Source: Thalassobacillus_A hwangdonensis (GTDB lineage Bacteria > Bacillota > Bacilli > Bacillales > Halobacillaceae). From it: a stretch of 64,000 nucleotides of DNA. The position numbers and the translations under genes are program-made. Below, in pieces: positions 16,758 through 25,562 of this stretch. Numbering within the stretch: position 1 is the first letter of the stretch; each line of letters opens with the position of its first letter. The stretch is from assembly GCF_042675915.1 (NCBI RefSeq), contig NZ_JBHTKL010000001.1, forward strand, positions 992,001 to 1,056,000. Direction: 5' to 3'. A model generated the notes under the pieces. That model was not told where the DNA came from, searched no databases, and was given only the letters and a program-made list of their open reading frames with translations.

Positions 16758-18014
16758 CTATTTCTTATAATCATCCAAAAAATCTTTTTGGAAGCTTGTA
16801 CTGACATTACCTTTGTCATTATTATTGTGACTAGTCAGATCCTGAAACGGGTTCTTACCGTAGCGTTCAGTAAGATCATCAATGGTTTTATACAGATTTT
16901 CTTTCTCTGCATACGTTTCATAACTGAAAAGATCCAGCTGTTGGCTCAACTCTTTCTCCTCTGCCAGATCCTGTGCAGTAACCCCAAGCAGGCGAATTGG
17001 CTTCTGGTTCCAATGCTGATCGAAAAGACGTACACTTATATTGAACAGATCCTCTGCATGCTTGATATGCTCAGGTAACTGTGTACTTCTTGTGATCGTC
17101 TTCCGATCATGATAGCGGATCATCACCTGCACATTGCGGGCAAGCACCCGTTTGGCCCGCATCCGATCGGCAACTTTGCTAGACAGTCTTCTTAATACCT
17201 GCTGCACTTCACGTTCATCCGTCGTATCCTCAGGCAGCGTCGTGGATTTTCCGATGCTTTTGAATTCATGGACGGCATCTGGATCGACAGGTCGTTGATC
17301 CACACCATTTGCCCGATTTTGCAATCGTTCTCCGTTGATGCCGAGTACTCGTTTCAGCTGGAGCACATCATGAGCTGCCAGGTCTCCAATCGTTTTGACA
17401 TCAATTTTCTTAAGCTTCTCTGCCGTTTTTTCACCGACCCCATACATTTCCCCTATATCCAATGGCCAAAGCTTCTGAGGGATGTCTCTCTTCCTGAGTA
17501 CAGTGATTCCCATCGGCTTTTTCATGTCAGATGCCATTTTAGCAAGGAATTTATTAGGTGCGATTCCAATACTGCATGGCAAATCAAGTTCTTCGGCAAT
17601 CCTCCGCTGAATCTGGTCAGCGATTTCAAGTGGTGTTCCTTGATCTTCACAGTCCGTAATATCCATATAGCCCTCATCAATGGAAACTGGCTGGATCTGT
17701 TCCGTAACGTCTGAAAGAATTTTGAACATTTCCTTGGAAGCCGTACGATAACGGTCAAAATTCGGACGCATCACAATCAGATCAGGGCAGTGTTTTCGAG
17801 CTTCCCATAACGGCATCGTAGTCCTAACACCATGCTTGCGAGCCTCATAGCTGCTCGTAACAACGATCCCCTTCCGTTCTTCCGGATTTCCTGCAATCGC
17901 AAGCGGTTTCCCTTTAAGTTCCGGATTGAACGCCATTTCAACCGAAGCATAAAAACTATTCATATCAACATGGAAAATGACCCGCCCATTTTTCGGATAG
18001 TACTTCGACATCAT
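16758..18014 (-). CDS. dinB: DNA polymerase IV (Y family)
   Basis: This 418-residue translesion polymerase has the catalytic FHVDMNSFYASVE near residue 17 and VSIDEGYMDIT near residue 110, which supply the acidic metal ligands. Thumb helix-hairpin-helix (YGVGEKTAEKLKKIDVKTIGDL) and little-finger (GKSTTLPEDTTDEREVQQVL) regions follow. It bypasses DNA lesions with low fidelity. The C-terminal QQLDLFSYE resembles a beta-clamp-binding peptide (QLxLF). The position near yqjA-type genes matches B. subtilis yqjH. The start is an ATGATG after GGAAGG. Confidence 0.93.
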   Translation of the reverse strand: MMSKYYPKNGRVIFHVDMNSFYASVEMAFNPELKGKPLAIAGNPEERKGIVVTSSYEARKHGVRTTMPLWEARKHCPDLIVMRPNFDRYRTASKEMFKILSDVTEQIQPVSIDEGYMDITDCEDQGTPLEIADQIQRRIAEELDLPCSIGIAPNKFLAKMASDMKKPMGITVLRKRDIPQKLWPLDIGEMYGVGEKTAEKLKKIDVKTIGDLAAHDVLQLKRVLGINGERLQNRANGVDQRPVDPDAVHEFKSIGKSTTLPEDTTDEREVQQVLRRLSSKVADRMRAKRVLARNVQVMIRYHDRKTITRSTQLPEHIKHAEDLFNISVRLFDQHWNQKPIRLLGVTAQDLAEEKELSQQLDLFSYETYAEKENLYKTIDDLTERYGKNPFQDLTSHNNNDKGNVSTSFQKDFLDDYKK

Positions 18015-18094
18015 GAACCTTCCTTTGCGAACTTCTGTTCTTCTATTATAACATGTTCAGATCAAGATAGTGTTTGTTACCCTCTACAAAAATA

Positions 18095-18127
18095 AAACGA
18101 CCATGCACGTTTCGCATGATCGTTTCT
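18095..18127 (-). terminator. Terminator after the M20 peptidase gene
   Basis: On the minus strand AAACGATCATGC and GCATGGTCGTTT pair with one mismatch and are followed by TTATTTTT. Confidence 0.8.
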
Positions 18128-18141
18128 TAACAATTAAATAA

Positions 18142-19266
18142 TTATTTAGCTGCTTCCTGAACGATAGCTGTAACAAGTTCTGCTACTTTTTCCAGTTCGT
18201 CGACCGGAATACGTTCATTCGTAGTGTGAATTTCTTCGTAACCTACAGCAAGGTTGACGGTCGGAACGCCATGACCTGCGATTACGTTGGCATCACTTCC
18301 GCCTCCGCTCGTCAGCAGCTCACTTTCACGACCGATCGATTTGGCAGCTGCACGTGCAACTTCGACTACATGATCTCCTGCTTCCTGCTTGAAGCCTGGG
18401 TACATCACTTTGATGTCAAGATCGACGGAACCGCCCATTTCTTCTGCAGTTTCCTCGAACGCTTTTTTCATCTTCTCAACTTGAGCTTCCATTTTTTCAG
18501 GATTCAATGAGCGTGCTTCTGCCAGGATTTCCACATAATCACAAACGATATTCGTCTGCTTACCGCCCTCGAAACGTCCGATATTGGCAGTCGTTTCATC
18601 ATCAAGACGACCGAGCGGCATTTTAGCGACAGCTTTTGCTGCAATCGTAATCGCAGAAACACCTTTTTCTGGTGCCACACCCGCATGGGCAGTCTTCCCT
18701 TTCACTTTAGCAAAAATCTTCGCCTGTGTAGGGGCAGCTACGATAATGTTACCGACTTTTCCGTCACTGTCGATCGCATACCCGTATTTTGCTTTGATGA
18801 GGGATGGATCCAGTGCCTTAGCACCTACAAGTCCGCTTTCTTCCCCAACCGTGATGATGAATTGGAGGTCTCCGTGCTCGACGTCATTTTCCTTCAACAC
18901 ACGGATTGCTTCGAATATAGCAGCAAGTCCTGCTTTATCATCCGCACCAAGAATTGTCGTGCCGTCAGTAACAATGTAGCCATCCTTGATTGATGGTTTG
19001 ATTCCGTTCCCTGGTACTACCGTATCCATGTGGGATGTGAAGTAGATAGTATCCACGTCTTGTTTCGATCCTTTAAGTGTGCAAACCAGGTTGCCTGCAC
19101 CGTGTCCTGTTTCGTTCATGGAATCATCTTCGTACACTTCTACGCCAAGGTCTTCAAACTTCTTCATAAGCACCTTTGCGATTTCCGCTTCATGCTTTGT
19201 TTCGGAATCCACTTGTACCAGTTCCAGGAATTCCTCAACTAGACGATCTTTATTCACTTTCAACAT
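18142..19266 (-). CDS. M20-family peptidase, YqjE/PepT-like
   Basis: A 374-residue di-zinc exopeptidase. Metal-site motifs are TSHMDTVVPG (His, then Asp), LGADDKAGLAAI (bridging Asp), TVGEESGLVG (catalytic and ligand Glu), YAIDSDGKVG and, near the end, LAVGYEEIHTTNE (last His). The dimerisation domain lies between. M20 tripeptidases release N-terminal residues from short peptides in the cytoplasm. The closest named relative is YqjE, encoded in B. subtilis next to the yqjD carboxylase gene, and the same order is kept here. It has its own terminator. Confidence 0.88.
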   Translation of the reverse strand: MLKVNKDRLVEEFLELVQVDSETKHEAEIAKVLMKKFEDLGVEVYEDDSMNETGHGAGNLVCTLKGSKQDVDTIYFTSHMDTVVPGNGIKPSIKDGYIVTDGTTILGADDKAGLAAIFEAIRVLKENDVEHGDLQFIITVGEESGLVGAKALDPSLIKAKYGYAIDSDGKVGNIIVAAPTQAKIFAKVKGKTAHAGVAPEKGVSAITIAAKAVAKMPLGRLDDETTANIGRFEGGKQTNIVCDYVEILAEARSLNPEKMEAQVEKMKKAFEETAEEMGGSVDLDIKVMYPGFKQEAGDHVVEVARAAAKSIGRESELLTSGGGSDANVIAGHGVPTVNLAVGYEEIHTTNERIPVDELEKVAELVTAIVQEAAK

Positions 19267-19337
19267 CTATGTCGTCCTCCTTTTATGTACTAAACACTTA
19301 CTATTAGTACGTTAGCGAAAGTCCACGGGTGTGTCAA

Positions 19338-20885
19338 TCAAAGCGGAATATTTCCATGCTTCTTTTTCGGGCGGTCTTCCTGTTTATTTTTCAGCATATC
19401 CAACGCATTGATCAAGGTAATCCTTGTTTCTCTAGGGTCAATGACATCATCGACCATACCGAGTCCTGCAGCTACATACGGATTGGCGAACCTCTCCCTG
19501 TATTCCTCAATCTTTTTGGTCCTTGTCGCTTCCGGGTCTTCGGAATTGTTGATTTCGTTGGCAAAAATAATGTTGGCAGCACCCTCCGGACCCATAACAG
19601 CGATTTCCGCATTCGGCCAGGCATAAACGAGATCAGCGCCGATCGACTTACTGTTCAGCGCAACATATGCGCCTCCATAGGCTTTACGCGTGATCACCGT
19701 AAGCTTCGGAACAGTCGCTTCTGAATAGGCATAAAGGATTTTGGCTCCATGACGGATGATGCCCCCGTGTTCCTGTTTAATCCCAGGGAAAAATCCTGTC
19801 ACGTCTTCAAAAGTAATCAATGGAATGTTGAAGGAATCGCAGAAGCGGATGAACCTCGCAGCCTTATCACTCGAATCGATATCAAGGCCACCTGCCATAT
19901 ACTTCGGCTGGTTGCATACGAGCCCCACAGTTTTCCCTTTCAGTCTTGCGAACCCGACGACGATGTTTTTCGCAAAGTCTTTATGGATTTCGAAAAAGGA
20001 CTCCTTATCGACAACTTCATCAATGACGACCCTTACGTCGTATGGACGAATCGGATCAAAAGGTATTTTATCCGTCAAGTCAGGTCTGTAATCGTCGCTC
20101 TCCTCTATCACTGCTACTGGTGGCTTTTCTGTATTATTGGAAGGCAAGTAGCTTACAAGATCTTTGACAGCATCGAGCGCAGAAGCTTCATCCGGTGCTT
20201 TCAAATGTGCATTTCCACTCTTCATATTGTGGACTGATGCGCCACCCAAGTCTTCTGAAGAAATCTGCTCTCCTGTAACTGTTTCAATTACCTTCGGTCC
20301 AGTGATGAACATTTGTGATGTCTTTTCGACCATGATGACAAAGTCTGTAATCGCAGGCGAGTAGACCGCTCCACCAGCACATGGACCCATGATCACGGAA
20401 ATTTGCGGGATGACACCGGAATAGATGGAGTTACGGTAAAAAACATGTCCATAACCATCAAGTGAAGACACACCTTCCTGTATCCTCGCACCACCGGAAT
20501 CGTTCAACCCGATGAATGGCGTGCCGTTTTTTACAGCCAGGTCCATTACTGCTGCAATCTTTTTTGCGTGCATCTCACCTAAAGCACCACCGAAAACCGT
20601 GAAATCCTGGGCAAAGAGGTAGATGTCTCTTCCATTGATTTTCCCGAATCCAGTTACGACACCTTCACCCGGTGCCTCTTTGCCTTCCATCCCGTAGTCT
20701 CCACTGCGGTGTTCGATAAAAGGATTCAGCTCGATAAAGCTTCCTTCATCCACCAGATACTCGATCCGTTCTCTGGCAGTCATTTTCCCTTTCTCATGCT
20801 GTTTGGCGATCCGCGCATCTCCGCCGCCTAATTGCGTTTTTCTTCGCTTATCATATAGTTCATTTATCTTGTCATAGATATCCAC
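19338..20885 (-). CDS. Acyl-CoA carboxylase carboxyltransferase subunit (YqjD, PCC beta-type)
   Basis: A 515-residue biotin-dependent carboxyltransferase with both crotonase-like halves. The first (about 20-270) has the oxyanion-type GGALGEMHAKKI and GPCAGGAVYSPA. The second (about 280-510) has GFFPGIKQEHGGIIRHGAK and MGPEGAANIIF. It moves CO2 from biotin to propionyl-CoA, giving (S)-methylmalonyl-CoA, which suits the mutase genes upstream. A methylmalonyl-CoA decarboxylase role is an alternative. No biotin carboxylase or biotin-carrier gene is in the window. The start is a GTG at 20885 with AAGGAG upstream; the longer frame to 20999 would run into the previous gene. Confidence 0.87.
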   Translation of the reverse strand: MDIYDKINELYDKRRKTQLGGGDARIAKQHEKGKMTARERIEYLVDEGSFIELNPFIEHRSGDYGMEGKEAPGEGVVTGFGKINGRDIYLFAQDFTVFGGALGEMHAKKIAAVMDLAVKNGTPFIGLNDSGGARIQEGVSSLDGYGHVFYRNSIYSGVIPQISVIMGPCAGGAVYSPAITDFVIMVEKTSQMFITGPKVIETVTGEQISSEDLGGASVHNMKSGNAHLKAPDEASALDAVKDLVSYLPSNNTEKPPVAVIEESDDYRPDLTDKIPFDPIRPYDVRVVIDEVVDKESFFEIHKDFAKNIVVGFARLKGKTVGLVCNQPKYMAGGLDIDSSDKAARFIRFCDSFNIPLITFEDVTGFFPGIKQEHGGIIRHGAKILYAYSEATVPKLTVITRKAYGGAYVALNSKSIGADLVYAWPNAEIAVMGPEGAANIIFANEINNSEDPEATRTKKIEEYRERFANPYVAAGLGMVDDVIDPRETRITLINALDMLKNKQEDRPKKKHGNIPL

Positions 20886-20892
20886 CGGTGAT

Positions 20893-21714
20893 TCACTCCT
20901 TCTTGCTTGGTTGGCATAGTTCGTAAAGGACACCGTGCCCTGCTTTCGGATGTAAAAATGCGATTTGACTATTATGTGCACCTTGTTTTGGAGTCTCATG
21001 GATCAGAGAAACGCCATTCTCTTTATAATGCTCCAGTCTCGCCTGTATATCATCCACATCAAAAGCGATATGGTGAATGCCTTCTCCCTTTTTATCGATG
21101 AACTTCCGGATCGGAGATTCCTCACTGGTAGGCTCCAACAGTTCAATTTGTGTCTCACCGATTGAAAGAAAGGCTACACGAACCTGCTCTGAACTTACTT
21201 CCTCTACTTCCATCAGCTTTAAACCTAATGTGTCCTGATAAAATGGCAGCGCCGCATCGATATTTTCCACAGCAACTCCGATATGCGCGATTTTGTTAGG
21301 AGGCTGAACGACCCCTCGGTCTGGATCCACCAATTGTTGGATGTATGTCGCAATCATTGTGGTAGGTGTTCCACTTGTGAAAATTTTCGCTACACCTTTT
21401 TCTTCTAGATATGGGATGTCTTCTGCCGGAATGACTCCACCACCAATGACAGGTATATCCGCTGCTCCGTTCGCTTTCAATGCTTCCACCACTTTCGGAA
21501 ACAGTGATTTATGTGCACCTGACAGGGAGGATAGACCAACGACGTCGACATCCTCCTGAATCGCTGCATGCGCGATTTGAGCAGGCGATTGACGGAGTCC
21601 CGTATAAATCACTTCCATGCCGTGGTCGCGAAGCGCTTGCGCGATGATCAATGCTCCTCTGTCATGGCCATCCAGCCCCGGTTTCGCGATCAGTGCCCGA
21701 ATTTGTTTTTTCAT
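20893..21714 (-). CDS. Fused methylmalonyl-CoA mutase B12-domain and methylmalonyl-CoA epimerase
   Basis: A 273-residue two-domain protein. Residues 1-132 are a cobalamin-binding domain like the C-terminal part of methylmalonyl-CoA mutase: GLDGHDRG gives the lower-ligand DxHxxG motif, with GLSSLSGAHK and IGGGVIPAED as the later nucleotide-loop motifs. Residues 142-270 are a VOC-fold methylmalonyl-CoA epimerase beginning HIGVAVENIDAALPFYQDTLG, with IHHIAFDV and GVLYELCQ supplying further metal ligands. The mutase large subunit, encoded 15 bases upstream, lacks a B12 domain, so this protein completes it and also joins the epimerisation step. In B. subtilis the epimerase-type VOC gene yqjC also neighbours yqjD. 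Confidence 0.87.
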   Translation of the reverse strand: MKKQIRALIAKPGLDGHDRGALIIAQALRDHGMEVIYTGLRQSPAQIAHAAIQEDVDVVGLSSLSGAHKSLFPKVVEALKANGAADIPVIGGGVIPAEDIPYLEEKGVAKIFTSGTPTTMIATYIQQLVDPDRGVVQPPNKIAHIGVAVENIDAALPFYQDTLGLKLMEVEEVSSEQVRVAFLSIGETQIELLEPTSEESPIRKFIDKKGEGIHHIAFDVDDIQARLEHYKENGVSLIHETPKQGAHNSQIAFLHPKAGHGVLYELCQPSKKE

Positions 21715-21729
21715 GATAGGTTCCCCCTC

Positions 21730-23388
21730 TTACATTCCTGTATATTCACCAAACTCGTCTCTAAGGATGTTTGAGATTTCCCCAACTGTCGCATAGGCTT
21801 TGACTGACTTGAGGATATGTGGCATCAGGTTGGAATCCTCTGTACCTGCTGCCTCCTTCAACTCTGTCAGGCACTTCTGGACCAATTGTTCATCCCTGTT
21901 GTGACGTAATTGCTGCGTCTGCTCAATTTGCCCTGCTTCAAGCGCTTCATCCACTCGTAATAGATCAGGGTCGATTTCTTCCTCAATCTCGTATTGATTC
22001 ATCCCAACGACGATTTCTTCACCTGACTCGATTTTCTTCTGTGCCTGATAGGCAGCTTGATGAATTTCCCGTTGCATATACCCATCTTCGACAGCCTGGA
22101 CTGCACCACCGAGCTTCTTAATTTTTTCTAAATAGACATTCACTTCTGATTCGATGTTATCGGTCAGCTCTTCTACATAATAGGAACCGCCTAGTGGATC
22201 GACAGTGTCTGCTGCACCACTTTCGTTGGCAATGATCTGCTGGGTGCGCAGTGCGATCCGTGCAGAATCTTCTGTAGGAAGCGCCAATGCTTCATCCCTG
22301 GAATTAGTGTGCAGGCTTTGTGTACCTCCCATCACAGCTGCAAGCGCTTGCAAAGTTACCCGTACAATATTGTTATCCGGTTGCTGTGCAGTAAGGGTGG
22401 AACCACCTGTCTGTGTATGGAAACGGAGCTTCCAGCTTTTAGGATTCTCTGCTTTGTAATGGTCTTTCATGATTTTCGCCCAAATTCTGCGCGCAGCCCT
22501 GAATTTGGCCACTTCTTCGAAAAATTGATTGTGAGCGTTGAAGAAGAAGGCAAGCCTTGGAGCGAACTGATCGACTTCCAAGCCTTTCTCTAAGGCTGCA
22601 TCCACATAAGCCATTCCATTAGCTATCGTAAAAGCGACTTCCTGGACAGCAGTCGATCCTGCTTCACGAATGTGGTAACCGGATATACTGATCGTATTGA
22701 ATTTCGGTACATTCGCATGACAGTACTGGAAGATATCCGTAATCAGCCGCATCGATGGCTTTGGTGGAAAAATGTACGTGCCACGGGCAATATATTCTTT
22801 CAGGATATCATTTTGAATCGTACCTGTGAGTTTCTCCATCGGCACTCCCTGCTTCTCTCCAACAGCTATGTACATGCAAAGCAGGATGGATGCCGGTGCA
22901 TTGATCGTCATCGATGTACTGACTTTGTCCAATGGAATCTGGTCGAACAACTGCTCCATATCTTTCAAGGAATCGATTGCTACTCCTACTTTTCCAACTT
23001 CCCCTTCGGCCATCGGATCATCGGAGTCATAACCGATTTGTGTCGGTAAGTCGAATGCTACGGACAGACCAGTCTGTCCCTGCTCCAATAGATAACGGAA
23101 GCGCTTGTTCGTTTCTTCTGCTGAACCGAAGCCGGCATATTGCCGCATCGTCCAGTATCTGCTCCGGTACATCGTAGGCTGTATACCTCTTGTATATGGA
23201 TAACTGCCTGGGAATCCCAGCTGTTCATCATAGGATTCTGTCGGCTCGGTTGGTGTATAAAGACGGTCGATTTCAATATCTGAACTTGTCATAAACGGAT
23301 CTTTTCGTTCTGGAAATCTTGCAATCGTCTTGTCTACATCTGCTTCCCACTTTTTCTTCTGGTCTTCGAATTTCGTCTGTCTGACCAT
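21730..23388 (-). CDS. Methylmalonyl-CoA mutase large (catalytic) subunit
   Basis: A 552-residue mutase TIM-barrel subunit without the C-terminal cobalamin domain. Motifs include TMRQYAGFGSAEETNKRF, GLSVAFDLPTQIGYDSDDP, the acyl-CoA region YIARGTYIFPPKPSMRLI and GSLTxTxQ-type TGGSTLTAQQPDNN. The Tyr of RQYAGF and the Arg of YIARGT correspond to the Tyr/Arg pair that separates methylmalonyl-CoA mutase from isobutyryl-CoA mutase (Phe/Gln). It converts (R)-methylmalonyl-CoA to succinyl-CoA with adenosylcobalamin from the next gene's product. GAAGGGGG precedes the start. This is the first gene of the propionyl-CoA operon. Confidence 0.9.
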   Translation of the reverse strand: MVRQTKFEDQKKKWEADVDKTIARFPERKDPFMTSSDIEIDRLYTPTEPTESYDEQLGFPGSYPYTRGIQPTMYRSRYWTMRQYAGFGSAEETNKRFRYLLEQGQTGLSVAFDLPTQIGYDSDDPMAEGEVGKVGVAIDSLKDMEQLFDQIPLDKVSTSMTINAPASILLCMYIAVGEKQGVPMEKLTGTIQNDILKEYIARGTYIFPPKPSMRLITDIFQYCHANVPKFNTISISGYHIREAGSTAVQEVAFTIANGMAYVDAALEKGLEVDQFAPRLAFFFNAHNQFFEEVAKFRAARRIWAKIMKDHYKAENPKSWKLRFHTQTGGSTLTAQQPDNNIVRVTLQALAAVMGGTQSLHTNSRDEALALPTEDSARIALRTQQIIANESGAADTVDPLGGSYYVEELTDNIESEVNVYLEKIKKLGGAVQAVEDGYMQREIHQAAYQAQKKIESGEEIVVGMNQYEIEEEIDPDLLRVDEALEAGQIEQTQQLRHNRDEQLVQKCLTELKEAAGTEDSNLMPHILKSVKAYATVGEISNILRDEFGEYTGM

Positions 23389-23511
23389 TCAGAAACCCCC
23401 TTCAGTCGAATTATGTCCATCTCTAGCTTATCATAAGCTGAATCACGGAGTAAGAAGACTATCTAAAAATTGAAAGAATTCATAATAATATTGTTAATTA
23501 TTTTTCATCCC

Positions 23512-23540
23512 TTGTCCAATGTTTCTTTTCGAGGTAAAAT
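23512..23540 (+). promoter_or_regulatory. Probable sigma-A promoter of prli42
   Basis: TTGTCC at 23512-23517 and TAAAAT at 23535-23540 are 17 bases apart, 37 bases upstream of the prli42 start. Confidence 0.5.
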
Positions 23541-23576
23541 ACATAGTAGCAATGGGGATGAAGGAGGTTGTGAACC

Positions 23577-23690
23577 TTGGCAGCAAAGAGAAAATCAAAA
23601 CGCGAAAGACGTATGAAAATCATCATTTATATCATGATTCTATCGATGGTTCTTTCCACATTATTGGCTGGAGCGGGAATGTTCCTATAA
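23577..23690 (+). CDS. prli42: Stressosome-associated miniprotein Prli42
   Basis: A 37-residue protein starting at a TTG with GGAGG nine bases upstream. It has a basic N-terminus (AAKRKSKRERRMK), one membrane helix (IIIYIMILSMVLSTLLAGA) and the ending GMFL, as in Prli42. In Listeria this miniprotein anchors the stressosome to the membrane and is needed for sensing stress upstream of sigma-B. The gene occupies the same neighbourhood, beside the yqj genes, in other Bacillaceae. A longer overlapping frame at 23519-23707 is rejected because it shows no membrane helix and lacks a good start. Confidence 0.82.
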   Translation: MAAKRKSKRERRMKIIIYIMILSMVLSTLLAGAGMFL

Positions 23691-23707
23691 TAAATGATCG
23701 CGCATAA

Positions 23708-23746
23708 GAAAACGCATGGATGCCCCAGCATCCATGCGTTTTCATT
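23708..23746. terminator. Perfect 15-bp bidirectional terminator
   Basis: GAAAACGCATGGATG pairs exactly with CATCCATGCGTTTTC around a six-base loop. It separates the converging prli42 and L,D-transpeptidase genes. Confidence 0.88.
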
Positions 23747-23749
23747 TCT

Positions 23750-24265
23750 TTATTGGAACTGTTGACTCAGGCGGTTCTTGAGGTATTCATCGTAAATCGC
23801 TTCGAATTTTCTATCCTCATTGACAATGACGATCTTCGCTCCGTTCGGAACTTTGTCATACAGTGCTTCCACGTTTTTATTGTGCATCCGGATGCAGCCC
23901 TGCGATACATTTCTTCCGATCGACGAAGGCTGATTCGTGCCATGCACCCCGTAAATCCTGCCGTCCGTCCCTTTGGCATCAAAACCGATCCAACGGCTGC
24001 CGAGTGGATTCCTCGGGTCTCCGCCCGGAATGTTCTTCTTTCGATAATAGGGATCCTTCGCTTTCACTTTAATTGTAAATGTGCCGGTCGGCGTCAGCGC
24101 TTCGGTTTTACCAGTAGCAACGGGATAGACGTTCTGTAATTTTCCTTTATCAAAAAAAGCCAATTCATTGGATGCTTTGTTGACGATGATAACAGGGTCG
24201 GTCATACCCGTGTGAACGCCTGGAACAGTTAGGCTTAGAAACATGAAAAGCAGCAGGGATTTCAT
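23750..24265 (-). CDS. Secreted L,D-transpeptidase (YkuD domain)
   Basis: A 171-residue protein with a short signal-peptide-like start (KSLLLFMFLSLTVPGVHT) and a YkuD catalytic domain. The active-site motif HGTNQPSSIGRNVSQGCIRM (about residues 107-126) holds the catalytic His, Ser, Cys and Arg. Such enzymes act outside the membrane and join peptidoglycan peptides through 3-3 bonds or attach substrates to them. There is no LysM domain, unlike YkuD itself. The position next to yqjA matches the small YqjB-like protein of B. subtilis, but I do not assign that name firmly. AAGGAG precedes the start. Confidence 0.85.
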   Translation of the reverse strand: MKSLLLFMFLSLTVPGVHTGMTDPVIIVNKASNELAFFDKGKLQNVYPVATGKTEALTPTGTFTIKVKAKDPYYRKKNIPGGDPRNPLGSRWIGFDAKGTDGRIYGVHGTNQPSSIGRNVSQGCIRMHNKNVEALYDKVPNGAKIVIVNEDRKFEAIYDEYLKNRLSQQFQ

Positions 24266-24311
24266 AAGGGCAACTCCTTTTTACCTTAAGTTCCCCGACA
24301 TCCCTACTGCG

Positions 24312-25283
24312 CTATACATCACTTTTCTTAAAAGATCGTTTGATGATCAAATATTGTTCCATTTCATTCAGCAGTGTGTACAGACTTGCCCGTGCTTCGA
24401 ATTCTTCCCTTGTCGTAGGCAATTCTGATTCTCTGAAACCTTCCCGCAATTCTTTTATTTGTTTCAAGTATAAGATCGCAGTATTCCCAGGGTGTACCGC
24501 TCCGGATAACTCTTCGAAAAAATCCGCAACCTTATTGGCATACTCACGGATCCCATAAATACTCGTCACGAGGGGCAGCATCCGTTCCAGAATCTCAAAC
24601 TGTTTCATACGCATATGGAAATAATGATAGAAGTGGTTATGCGTACGGAGCAGGTGATTCTCCACATCCCGATATGCCAATGCTTTCGCTTCTTCAAGAA
24701 GTCCAGCGGTCTCCGTCAATTCTTTACCTGTCCAATGATCATTATGATTCCTGAGGAAGGCGGCCAGTTCCTTGAGGATCATGGAAAAGTTGTCTTCCAC
24801 CTGATGCTGATAATCATGCAGCTTCCCTTCCAGGCTTGGCATATACAAATTCAACAGCAGCGCAATCCCTATCCCGATGACAATCAATAGGAATTCATTC
24901 CAAATTTCACTGAAACCGATCTGTTGATAGCTGTATAAATGCAAGATGATGACAGAACTTGTAATGATACCTGGTGTGATGTTCAATTTTACGGTAACCG
25001 GGATGAAGGCGAATAACATCAGCCCGATTGCAATGGGATTGTACCCAAGGGTTTCAAAAAAGATGAATGAAAATAACATTGCTACCATGCAGGCAGCAAA
25101 ACGATGCCATGCTGATAATAAAGACCTTTTTCTGGTTATTTGAATACATAAAATGGTCAGGATACCAGCTGAAGCGAAATTCTCCAATCCGATCAATTGC
25201 GCGATCCAAATCGCGATTGGAGTTCCTACTGCAGTTTTTACTGCTCTATATCCAATTTTCAATGCATTGACTCCTTTGGACAA
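24312..25283 (-). CDS. yqjA: Aromatic acid exporter family protein YqjA
   Basis: A 323-residue protein. The N-terminal half (about 1-150) has about four to six membrane segments in the ArAE/FUSC arrangement. The C-terminal half is soluble and helical, with FEILERMLPLVTSIYGIREYANKVADFFEEL typical of the ArAE C-terminal domain. Family members are thought to export aromatic acids or similar compounds, but the B. subtilis protein has no settled substrate. The position beside the transpeptidase and prli42 genes matches the yqjA region of other Bacillaceae. Confidence 0.8.
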   Translation of the reverse strand: MSKGVNALKIGYRAVKTAVGTPIAIWIAQLIGLENFASAGILTILCIQITRKRSLLSAWHRFAACMVAMLFSFIFFETLGYNPIAIGLMLFAFIPVTVKLNITPGIITSSVIILHLYSYQQIGFSEIWNEFLLIVIGIGIALLLNLYMPSLEGKLHDYQHQVEDNFSMILKELAAFLRNHNDHWTGKELTETAGLLEEAKALAYRDVENHLLRTHNHFYHYFHMRMKQFEILERMLPLVTSIYGIREYANKVADFFEELSGAVHPGNTAILYLKQIKELREGFRESELPTTREEFEARASLYTLLNEMEQYLIIKRSFKKSDV

Positions 25284-25362
25284 AATATGAAATATATCAA
25301 ATCATAACATGTCCAACTATGGAAGAAAAGATTTCCTATCCTTCTATCATTTTCATTGTTGT

Positions 25363-25548
25363 TCACCCATGCTTTTGAGCCCTTACTACGCTTTTGATAC
25401 TGTCAATCAACAAAAGGATCGCACCTGCAAGCATGCCACCAAACCCTGTCAGATTGACTAAGGGATTTTCTCCAATAATCCATACAGCCAGACTGATAAG
25501 AAATACTACCGTCCCGATGATTCTCATCATACTCACCCGCTGCATCAT
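25363..25548 (-). CDS. Small two-segment membrane protein
   Basis: A 61-residue protein with two hydrophobic segments (about 9-25 and 31-47) and a basic end. Family not recognised. AAGGAGGG lies nine bases upstream of the first of two ATG codons. The gene follows the acetyltransferase gene by 14 bases, so the two are probably co-transcribed. Confidence 0.5.
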   Translation of the reverse strand: MMQRVSMMRIIGTVVFLISLAVWIIGENPLVNLTGFGGMLAGAILLLIDSIKSVVRAQKHG

Positions 25549-25562
25549 GCATGAAGCCCTCC

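Noticed and set aside
20886..20999. N-terminal extension of the carboxyltransferase gene
   Set aside because: It overlaps the preceding fused cobalamin/epimerase gene. The GTG at 20885 has its own AAGGAG site and gives the normal family start.
23389..23520. Cobalamin riboswitch upstream of the mutase operon
   Set aside because: The leader is too short and shows no B12-box-like sequence or multi-stem structure.
23519..23707. A 62-codon plus-strand frame over the prli42 locus
   Set aside because: Its product shows no membrane helix or family match, while the overlapping 37-codon frame has the full Prli42 pattern and a good ribosome-binding site.
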